A stretch of DNA of 64,000 bases from the NCBI GenBank assembly GCA_024195265.1, contig JAJLRJ010000007.1, positions 12,016,218 to 12,080,217 of the forward strand, in the 5' to 3' direction. Source of the DNA: Dendrophyllia cribrosa. Taxonomy: Eukaryota > Cnidaria > Anthozoa > Scleractinia > Dendrophylliidae. Each line of letters opens with the position of its first letter. Within the stretch, counting starts at the first letter, position 1. The notes under the pieces were generated by a model, which saw nothing but the letters and a program-made list of their open reading frames with translations, searched no databases and was not told the origin of the DNA. Positions 29,673 to 39,106 of the stretch are shown piece by piece. Both the position numbers and the translations under genes were made by a program.

Positions 29673-31067
29673 CTGGACTAGTATATCATGAACCCGAAAT
29701 AGGTCCAACGCGAAAACTTTAAGACATAATTTTAATGATAATTTGTTCTGTTCGGTGAAATCCACTTTAAGGTGACTCGACTGGGTTTTTTGGCGACATA
29801 ACACCCCAACTTTGAACGGCTGATACTTCACTGTCTGAAATCGGTCAGGCAAGTTGCTTCACAAATAAACTAGAGATGAAATGAACTTTCCAAAAAAGTA
29901 GATTTGATTGACATCAGTGTTACCATAACAACGATCTGATGTCATGGTTTTTGCATATTAGTAATTTTCTCAACATCTAGACCTAAACTTTTACCGTGTG
30001 AAAAACTCGACGGGCCAAGGATAACAAATTCCTTCGTGCGACCGCGCCGACATTGACACGAACGACGAATGTCAGTCACTATCAAATCATAACTTCTTTT
30101 TAAGTACACCCGAAACTAGTGAAGTTTTGTGGAAGAAAAAATACAGTCAAAAGCTGTATTGTCGATCTCCCAAAATTTTGTTTCCGTATTAACCGTAAAA
30201 ACTGCCTCTCTTAATAACACCTCAATAAAGCGGATGCTGGCACTTACATTGAATAAATGGTCATTTCTCAACATCAAAACCTGACCTGTACTAAACGAAC
30301 ACTTTAATATAATAAAACTCTTGCCATTGAAAATAAAATCCAAGTTTCCTTTGTTCAATTTGACGTGTTTTATCCTTACTAGAGTGAAAAGCAAGGAAAA
30401 AGACGTTTTACGGCGCTCATTGTAGCAATTCAATCAACGCGAAAAATGATAGCACGATTTAGCATGAAGGGGACAGTGATATTCTCATTATCACAGCAAA
30501 GATCCTGCATATCTCGTTGTATTGAGCGGACGCCCTATTCGGACTGAAGAGCACAGAGGAACGGAAGAGAGAAAATGTCATACAGACTATATAGAGTGAC
30601 AAAAAGCATTTAAATTAATGGCTGCCGTTAATTGCAGAGATAAAAAAATAACTAAAAAATAATTGCGGAGATAACGCATTCATCCCAACCAAAAACTATT
30701 TTTATATGTCTTGAGTTGCAGAAAAAGAAAATAATGTAGCATTACTTAAAATAAGTTGGCATAAGTAAAGACGATTTACACGCTGCGCTTTTTTGGTCCG
30801 AGGGGGTTTGCGGCTGTTCACAGTGGACAGATGGATTTTTTTCACTCCTATTTCAATGCACGTCGCTGTTACATAGAGATGAGCAAACCGGCAATTTCCT
30901 TGTAATATTGTAAGTTTATGTACCGATTAACCCTCGGGTGTACAAAGGGTGTATACGGGTGTACACCTCGCCATAAGGTTTTTCTTGAATTTTTCCAAGC
31001 AAGATGAATCATCATCTACACTTGCCGTGGGAGCGGGAGCACGGGCCTACTACCGCAACCGGAAATA

Positions 31068-31695
31068 ATGTACCAGTCAATTTCAAGACCGCCCATCCCC
31101 CCCCCCCGGGCAAACCCCCGGGCATTTGACTTTAAAAAAAAAATTGTCAAATGCCCCACCATGTGGGCAGTTTATACGGTCAAATGCCCCACCGGGCAGG
31201 GCTTCACAGAGCGTCAAATGCCCCACCGTCAGGGCAAGGAGGGATTAAAAGATAAATGAATAATAAATGAAAGATAAGTCGAGCAAATTCAATGAATCAT
31301 GCCGCCACTCATGGCGATGGAATATTATAAAATATGAATTTTTAATACTTTACCTTTCGACACCAGCTCGGAATAATTTTCCGCTGAAACGCCTTTTGGA
31401 TGTCCTTGTTTTCACTCCACACTTTAAAAAAAGGCATCTCAGGAACTCCAGAATATAAATGAATATTTATATTTTACGACAAAGGTCAACCGAGTCAACA
31501 GACACGTTGAACCGGAAAGAATGGATTACGAAATCTTTTACCTTGCGACCGCTGACCAACGTTTTTGTTGAAGTCAAATGCCCGCCCCGTCGGGCCTCGT
31601 TCACGTCAAATGCCCCACTATGTGGAGCTAACCTCTCGTCAAATGCCCGGGGTATGCCCGGGGGGGATGGGCGGTCTTGGAATTGACTGGTACAT
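31068..31695. mobile_element. 628-bp nested element with repeated GTCAAATGCCC motifs
   Basis: The termini read ATGTACCAGTCAATTTCAAG on the left and, inverted, ATGTACCAGTCAATTCCAAG on the right, then GACCGCCCATCCCCCC. Copies of GTCAAATGCCCCACC or close variants are spaced along both subterminal regions, pointing outward on each side. Subterminal repeats of this kind often bind transposase. No coding frame was recognised. Confidence 0.75.
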
Positions 31696-32451
31696 AAGAA
31701 GCGAAGAACTTTTGAGAAAGTGTATACTGTATACGTTTTGGCACAATTCTCTGACGTTCTCTGCAAAACAACTACGTGAAATTACCAAATTCGAGGTTTT
31801 GAAGAAAACGCGAACACGTGACTGTGAATTTTCCATTCTCTATCTGAACTTTAAAGAATCCTTCTCTGCAAATTCAACACGCGGGTAGTTCGGCTACATT
31901 ATACAAATTGAACTTGTCGATTTATATAATCGCGAAGTAGTTTTATAACTGCGGATTGATTTTTTAGTGACGTTTGCGTTGGTGTCGCCGTCGTGGTTTC
32001 GTAAGGTCTTTATTAATTTGAACGGTACATATTAATAAGCCTCGTATTTCCTTTGAAGTTTCCTTGAAATCGGCTCGGCATAAATGCCTGGACGTTATCA
32101 GGAATTTTCACTTTAAATTGTTGATTATTGCTTTTGTTACCGACGGCTTACGACTGAACATGACGAAACGGTAAAAAATATATATACCGCTGTGCAAAGG
32201 CTTCGCCGGGTTTCCGATTTTCCTCTCTCCGCGCACACAAAAAGAAACAAAAACAAAATTTTTACATTGTAATTCGATCTGTTAACAATAGTGAAGAGTC
32301 ACTAATTGTGGCTATGCCACTGCAAATTTCTAGTATGATCAGTGGACGATAAAATTCGAAACTCCGCTTTGGAAGAAGTAAGTTTTTGGTAATTTTTTCT
32401 TTTTAATTTTTGGTATTTTATTTTATTTTTTTGATAATTTGTTACCCGCGA

Positions 32452-32580
32452 CTTTTACCCGCACCCGCACCTTTTACCCGCACCCGCACCTTTTACCCGC
32501 ACCCGCACCTGTTACCCGCACCCGCACTTATCACCCGCACCCACACCCACGACTTTCAGTCGCGACTCGCGACCCGCGAC
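32452..32580 (+). repeat. 18-bp minisatellite (CTTTTACCCGCACCCGCA)
   Basis: About five copies, decaying into CACCCACACCC and CGCGACTCGCGACCCGCGAC at the 3' side. Confidence 0.85.
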
Positions 32581-33796
32581 AAAAAGTGCTACTCGCTCCA
32601 GAGCGATCGTGAAAATTCTTTTCATAGTACAATGACTACAATGGCAATTAACATAAGGCTGCGGTCATGCACGTGTAACACGTTTAAAATTTATTCAAAA
32701 GTGCACTAATGTGTAGAATGAAATAAACCAGCTGTCAACAAATAATACGGCAATGAAACTTTGGAAGACGAAAGCAAAAGTCCCCTATACTTTTAATTGC
32801 ATTTCGCGCCATTAAAATGATTCAATGCACTTGAAATTTACGGAGATAGTGCATTACATGTACAACTTTAGATCAAAAGATTTTAAAAAATTTTCATCGA
32901 CTAGTTTTTAAATAAACGCTTTCCTAACAAAAGTGTTACTTCTGTGAGTAGAATGAGCATATTTAACACATTGCTTCCGATCACATCAACTGAAATCTAG
33001 TGAAGCAAACAGGATGAAACCTTCAAGGAATGTAGTTTTATGGCACATGAATAATATATGGTGAAAATAGTGTTTCAATTTGTCAGGAAAACGCTGGCAT
33101 CGACGAAATAACAGAAAGTAATGCGAATTTTAAAATTTTTGATGGAAAATATTCAACTCAATTTTATTCGAAAACGCTCTCATAGAATTTTTACAAACTT
33201 TGCAGTCTTGAAGACATACATCTAGACTATAAGAGGCATACAGTCGTTTTAAAAGTTTAGGTCTAGATGTTGAGAAAATTACTCATATGCAAAAACCATG
33301 ACGTCATCAGATCGTTGTTATGGTAACACTGATGTCAATCAAATTTACTTTTTTGGAAAGTTTATTTCATCTCTAGTATATGTGTGAAGCAGCTTGCCCG
33401 ACCGAACTCAGACAGTGAAGTATCAGCAGTTCAAAGTTCGGGTGTTATGTCGCCAAAAAACCCAGTCGAGCCACCTTAAATGGTAAAAGAACATAACTGA
33501 ATTAAGAACTGGCTTTGAATGAACGTCATACCATATTTTGATTATGTTTTAAATGTACGTTTTTGTACAAAAAAAAATAACAGAATGATGATAAAAATTT
33601 GACAAAATTTTCTTAGGATTGATAGAAATAAACGCGTTTCCGGTGATTTCAGAAGCTCTAAATTTCAAAATTTTCCGGGGTGGCATACCCCCGGACCCCC
33701 CTAGATAAGCTCGCGCCTTTGGCGCTCGTTGAGCTCATGCTATGCGCGAGCTAGACCCACCAATCCAAAATATGCTCCGCGGTCCCTCAATTAAGT

Positions 33797-34030
33797 CACA
33801 ACGAAACAAAAACACTCGTGTGGAAAAGATATATCGATGACGTGTTCCCTTTGTGGAACACCAGCATAGAGGAAATAAATGGGTTCATTGAACAGGCTAA
33901 CAGATATCACCAAACCATTAAATTTACGGCTGAAATTTCAGAGAAAGAAACTATTTTCTTGGATACGTGCGTCTACAAAGGTGATAGATTTAAAGAAACG
34001 TCTATCCTCGACGTAAAGAACAAAAATTCT
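33797..34030 (+). pseudogene. Penelope-like reverse transcriptase fragment
   Basis: The frame reads TKTLVWKRYIDDVFPLWN, followed by IEEINGFIEQANRYHQTIKF and ETIFLDTCVYKGDRFKETSI. The YIDD motif is the catalytic YxDD of a reverse transcriptase palm, and the FLDT context is typical of Penelope-type elements. Only about 78 codons remain: fingers, thumb and the endonuclease domain are absent, so this is a dead remnant. Confidence 0.7.
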
Positions 34031-34309
34031 AATAATGTTAATTTCCATGGCACTTTACGCAGAGCAGTCCAACTCCTATAGGCAAGCAGTTATGTTAAAC
34101 TTATGTCCACACATCCTTGATTTTGAAGAAATCTTGCATGGCGTATAACGCTGAAAAAAAAATTCGACACCCTTGCATGTCAGGAAAAAAAAATTCCACC
34201 GCCGAGAGGTTTGGGGAAAAAAAAATTCTTACCCAAACCTAATCCCCCCCTCAAAAGTCAACTGGTCCGCCCCTTACTATTACTTACTGGCGCGCGGTCA
34301 CGTGAATAT

Positions 34310-34362
34310 CCAATTACAGCTATTCAATTACATTTTTTTGTAATTGAATAGATGTAATTGGA
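34310..34362. repeat. Short palindrome (about 22-bp arms)
   Basis: CCAATTACAGCTATTCAATT is followed by its imperfect complement AATTGAATAGATGTAATTGG across a T-rich loop. Confidence 0.7.
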
Positions 34363-34794
34363 CACCTACGTTGTGCGCGCGTCAATCAGGTGCACTTGAA
34401 GGGTTTTTTTTGCTGTTTCCCTCCAGGTTTCAAATTTAACGGTAATCCTTGACGAAAAAAATTCCACCTAGATTTTTTAATCACAAATTTTGTTATTGAT
34501 GCGATTAATTACTAATTGAACTTCGCGTCGTACAATCGTCTTCGTGCTCGTAATTTCAAATCGCTCTCGCGCTACACACTCGGCCGATTTGAAATTATTC
34601 GCCCGATTCGCTCCCTGAATTGTACTCCAATCAGTTCAACTGCTATTTCTTATTATCACCTCTATTAAAAAGGACACTTCTCCTCGGGTCCCGGCCAGCA
34701 AAATGCTAATATAATATAGTTTCTAATTATCACCTCTATTAAAGGGACTCCTCTATTAAGGGGACACCTCCTGATCCTGGCCGGCAAAATGCTC

Positions 34795-35075
34795 ATATAC
34801 AGCAGTTTCGAGAAAGGTTGTCGGAAAAAAGCGTAAAAGTGCGCGCAACAATCCCGAAAGATATTGTGGGTGGTCATCAACGCTTTATCCTAAAAACTCG
34901 TTTATCCATATGGCCCACCATCTAAGATCGTCGCTGTACGGACGAGGTATCGTGGATTTGGTGTATTTATTTGACTTATTAACATTCAGTGATCATATCC
35001 CAAATTAATTTTCGGGATTATCGCGTGCACTTTTGCCCTTTTTTCCGACAACCTTTCTCGAAACAGCTGTATATA
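34795..35075. mobile_element. 281-bp MITE with about 60-bp inverted termini
   Basis: Left end TATACAGCAGTTTCGAGAAA, inverted right end TATACAGCTGTTTCGAGAAA. Matching continues through GGTTGTCGGAAAAAA to the AATCCCGAAA segment. It sits among three repeats of a CACCTCTATTAAAGGG-like segment (about 34660, 34730 and 35090). Confidence 0.75.
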
Positions 35076-35179
35076 ATCTTTGTAATTATCATCTCTATTA
35101 AAGGCACACCTCCATTAAGGGGACACTTCTCCTGGTCCTGACGGTGTCCCCTTAATGGAAGTTCCATGTATTGTATGCT

Positions 35180-35337
35180 ATAGATGGTTTTCCTTCACGT
35201 GACCTTCAGTGCTGTGGGACTCAAATGACAAAGGCCATGGCGGCCATGTTGGTGCACATAACGAAAGAAGTTCATTAAAATTCTTTTGTAGGTGTGCACC
35301 AACATGACCGCCGCGACGTAACGTGAAAACCACCTAT
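35180..35337. mobile_element. 158-bp MITE (ATAGRTGGTTTTC family)
   Basis: Starts TATAGATGGTTTTCCTTCAC and ends with the complement, GTGAAAACCACCTAT. The interior has inverted GCCGCCATGTTGGTG-type segments. A relative lies at 48370-48516. It ends 63 bp before the Kazal exon. Confidence 0.75.
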
Positions 35338-35400
35338 TTCTTTGCTTTCTTTTTGTATGTAAAAATAGAATTATCCTCGACTTTGCCCTTTTTTCCGCAG

Positions 35401-37037
35401 CATCATTCTCAAATGAGTGTCCGGAAAAATGTGAAATAATTTACGAACCAGTGTGTGGAAGTAACGGTCGAACTTACAAGAGCTCGTGTCATTTGAAGCG
35501 TGACAACTGCTTCGGGACAAAAGAGGAGATAAAAGAGATTTACAAAGGAGAATGTTTAAACAGTGAAGAAGATGAAGCTGAAGACTTGACCGAGTGAGTG
35601 TTTATTTTTTTTGTTATTCAAAGTTTATTGAAATATACTACAATACAACAATTACATGATAGAAAAATAAAGTAATGCTATGATCATAATTCTGCCTTCC
35701 CCTTCTCTCCATTTTTGCAAAGTAGAAGCGCTGAATACTTCCTAAGCTAAATTTTAAGCCGTTCAAAGTCCAACGGGAAGACCAGTTATTTCAAACGTAA
35801 AGTTCAGTTTGGGCTTGCTGCCATTACTTGAAATTACTTCAAATGGCCAAAACGATTGGATGAAGATGTTTTTGTAAACATGCAAGAAGATACTTCCATG
35901 TGAGACTAGATCGCTTTCTATAATATTTTTAGGCTTGATTTTTGCAGACTGAGTAATGGCATACGGGGTTTTCGACGGTTTTCAGCCAGCTATTTTCAGG
36001 CTCAGTAAAGCCCGGTTCAAACGCAAATGAGCAAGAACAATGGATTTTGCTCATTTGCATTAGATTCGACACATGTGAAGTTCGACGTTTGAAGCGGGCC
36101 TAAGCTCGTTCTAAATTATAGCGATTTGTGTATTGATTTTGAATCCATTGAATGAATTAAAGTAGAAACAAGTCGAAAAGAAAAACAAAAATGTTCGTCG
36201 TAGTCGTAGTCGTCACTTTAAGGTTACACTTCAAAAATGAATGATAAATAAAAAAATAGAAAAGGTACATAAATAAATTACAACAAGGTAGGCGATGGAG
36301 ACTGCAAAGAAAGAAGTAACAGTCACCTATTACTGCTATTGCTAAAATTCAAAAATTCTTACTAAAATAGGACTATGAATAGTTTCCATTTTTCAAGGTG
36401 TTGGTTCATTCTTACAGTCTAAAAGAAGGCACCAATCCGTCTTGTTGTCCTCAGGCGCTCCTCCATATTCTAGCATGGTTTGCGTGGAATTGTGGGACTG
36501 ATGTACTGCACTCGGTGGACGACGCTTTGCGCACCCTGTTTTTTCCGCGCTTGACCGGCGTCTGGGGACTAGTCAGCTAATCCGCTATTAAACACTTAAT
36601 GACTGGTTTCGAGGGAAACAGTGAATTTTGTTACCCTAGGATCTCGATGTTTCCCGAGACGACTGAAATTCCTTTTATTATACGACAATCTACTGCCCAA
36701 TACGCTCCGATATTTTGCATGTTCCCATTTCCTTATAAAGTAAAATAACGTCACAGTCGAATAATAAACTGTGATATTTCCTACAGGTTGCCTGGTTGCT
36801 GTCAACCTGTAGGAGGAAAATAAACTTGAACTGTTTTCTGTTGCCCGATTCAGCAGAGTGGATTATTTGTAGTAGTTCTTCAGTTGCTGGCTTTGTGTTT
36901 GTTGTGGATTAACTTATTTTCACATATCAATTCAAGTAATACTCTTAACATTGTTAATACTTTGTATTTTTGTTTTTTGACTTAACAGGACCTACAAGTG
37001 TTTGAGAGTCGGACGAGGAAAACATTTACATTGCTGA
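35401..37037 (+). CDS. Small secreted Kazal-domain protein, last two exons (5' end not found)
   Basis: Exon 35401-35593 follows a TTTTCCGCAG acceptor and encodes one Kazal domain: CPEKCEIIYEPVCGSNGRTY, then KSSCHLKRDNC, ending IYKGEC. The spacing is C-x3-C-x7-C-x10-C-x6-C-x14-C, with the diagnostic PVCGSNGRTY. An acidic tail (SEEDEAEDLTE) follows. The last exon, 36989-37037, adds TYKCLRVGRGKHLHC and a stop, giving two extra cysteines and a basic patch. Kazal domains inhibit serine proteases or, as in agrin and follistatin, bind other proteins; which applies here cannot be told. The first exon, expected to hold a signal peptide and to end in phase 1, was not recognised between 28111 and 35400. 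A polyadenylation signal AATAAA lies at 37255-37260. The product family is otherwise unknown. Confidence 0.75.
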
Positions 37038-37254
37038 ATGGTGAAACAACTTTGGAGACTAATGTTAAAATGGCAGTTGTGGCAATGATAGTATTGCTAA
37101 ACACAGCATTCTGGATTCAGACATGGGAGATAGTTTAATTATGACAAGCTAAAGAAACTTTGGAATATCTTAAAAAAATACTAAAAAAACGTTGTCAACT
37201 TTGCTGTGGCCGTGGAACCTTAACACATACTATCAAAAGGCCCTGTAACTGCCA

Positions 37255-37260
37255 AATAAA
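37255..37260 (+). terminator. Polyadenylation signal AATAAA of the Kazal gene
   Basis: First AATAAA after the stop codon at 37037, at a plausible 3' UTR distance. Confidence 0.4.
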
Positions 37261-37816
37261 AATAGAAAACATTGCATGTATGGTCTGGAGAAGTGATGAA
37301 AGACAACCGCCTTCCGTAATTGCCGCCCCCTTATCTTGGATCATTGTGCTCTCTGGGAAGCCTGTCCATGCTCCACCCCACTCCACCCACCCCACCCACC
37401 CCACCACTTACACTTCTATAAACCAAAACAAAAGTTAGCCTGCGTAGCAGGCGTCGGGGAAAAGGAAACTGGGGAGAGAGGGAAAGGACGCCTGCAATAA
37501 AGACCCCCTTTTGTTCATTTCTGCGGACGCTGGCGGCCGCAAATTCTGATTGGCTACTTCCCGCTGGGTGGTAAACAAAGTAAATGAAGTGAAGTCATCC
37601 ATGCGTAAACGCACGTGCCAGTTTCTGATTGGGAAACGTATTGACAGTTGACGTAATTCGATTACAAGGAAATCGGTGGGCGTAATGCGAATAGCCTGGT
37701 TCTTATAGCAGGCGTTCCTTCCTTTACATGTTGTTTACAGCCTCTCTTTAAATTTACATGTTATTTACAGAGTCACTTTTTCCAGTTTACATGTTATTTA
37801 CATGATCTGTTCTTAA

Positions 37817-38503
37817 GGTGGCCGAATACAGTTTTGAGGGACAATAAATTTCCTTACGCGCGCGTGTCACGCAAGCAATACCGCGCGAGCAAACAACAAC
37901 GAAGCTCTGATTTCGTGCACGCAGTTAGTAATGCGCGAGCAGCCGCGCGCGCAGATAAGTGAATGGCCGTGGTGTACGCAGTACAGCGCATGCTCGGAGA
38001 TCGTACTAAACGTTTTTTTGGTCGTGAATTTCTCGAAATCTAGCCGTACGACCTATGCTCAATTTTTGATATTTTTAAATATACATCAACATCAATCTGC
38101 AGACAATTTTTTTTCAAAATCTGTAAGACAGATTTTAAAATATTTTTCGAAATTCCTATTTTTGATATTTTCGTTGATATGCGAAAAACTCTTTTACAGA
38201 TTTTTGTTTTAACTTGTAAGAACGTTTATTTTTATCCAAAGTTTAAATGGTAAGATTTTGAGGTAGGGTCGTACGGGTGATTTTTGAGTAAAACGTCCTC
38301 ATAGAATTAGAACCCAGTCTTCTGACAACCACTCGGTCGCTTGTTTTAAGCGACTTCTAACCAGAGGATGGTGAAATTACAAACACCCACTGTCTTGTAC
38401 GATGGTTTTGACTTTGTAATTGTTGCTTGTTCCCACAAATAGTCACCTGTGATCGATATTATCGGAAGCATCTGGTGACCCCTATAAACTGTAGTAAGCC
38501 ACC
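37817..38503. mobile_element. 687-bp TTAA-flanked MITE
   Basis: Left end GGTGGCCGAATACAGTTTTG after TTAA (37813-37816); inverted right end GGTGGCTTACTACAGTTTAT before TTAA (38504-38507). The GGTGGC start resembles the 3.7-kb TTAA element at 29771, so the two may use related transposases. Confidence 0.7.
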
Positions 38504-38596
38504 TTAAACCTTCAAAATTTACAGCATATTCCGCTATAATTTACATGTTTTAGTTCTAATGTTTACATGTTATATACATGATTATTGATTGTAAAT

Positions 38597-38707
38597 GGCC
38601 ATTTCCGAGTTGCCTTTAGCCTCTCTATCAAAGCGAGGCTAGGTGCGAAACGGTTTCGCACCTAGCCTCGCTTTGATAGAGAGGCTAAAGGCAACTCGGA
38701 AATGGCC
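38597..38707. repeat. Perfect 111-bp palindrome
   Basis: Two 55-bp arms (38597-38651 and 38653-38707) are exact complements around a single central base at 38652. Each arm begins GGCCATTTCCGAGTTGCC at the outside. The flanks carry repeated TTTACATGTTATTTACA motifs (37740-38760). There are no mismatches. Confidence 0.95.
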
Positions 38708-38939
38708 TATTATGCTTTACAGTCTATTTTCAGTGATTTACATGTTATTTACATAGTATATAAATTTTCAACTTTTCCAGTGACGTTGATGATGTGGCTA
38801 TTTAGTCCCTTCCATCAGCACCAAATTTCCAAAAATGGAAGTCGATCGCCGTTGTTTACAAACTTGCTCGTTCCTACAGCCGTAAGGGCGAGATCGTTTA
38901 ACTTTTCTGAGATCAAAAACTTTTCTGAGGAAGTCAGTT

Positions 38940-39106
38940 TTCGTCAGTTTTCAACGGAACAAAGCTCATCATTTTGAGAAAAATTAAAAGATAGTAACGT
39001 CAACCAAATTTTTTATACATCCTTTCCCATATTTCCATTTATTATTAAATAAAATCCACTAAATAAACGATAAACGCCTCGGACGTTTGATCGCGGTGGA
39101 CCCGGC
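38940..39106 (-). repeat. Truncated inverted copy of the 43303-43690 element
   Basis: Contains GTCAGTTTTCAACGGAA, AAAGATAGTAACGTCAACCA and ACGCCTCGGACGTTTGATCG, the reverse complement of the first half of the later element. Confidence 0.75.

Larger units (their letters stand above)
29771..33475. mobile_element. 3.7-kb DNA transposon-like element with TTAA target duplication
   Basis: The left end GGTGACTCGACTGGGTTTTT (after TTAA 29767-29770) is matched by an inverted right end reading GGTGGCTCGACTGGGTTTTT (before TTAA 33476-33479). The inverted arms extend about 220 bp each (to about 29990 and from about 33255), with a conserved CTCAACATCTAGACCTAAAC at their inner edges. TTAA duplications occur with piggyBac and Kolobok superfamilies. 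No transposase was recognised. The interior holds a second element and an 18-bp minisatellite. Confidence 0.75.

Noticed and set aside
29376..29852. 158-codon frame on the minus strand
   Set aside because: It runs into the inverted terminus of the 3.7-kb TTAA element and resembles no family; the hydrophobic stretches look like chance in AT-rich DNA.
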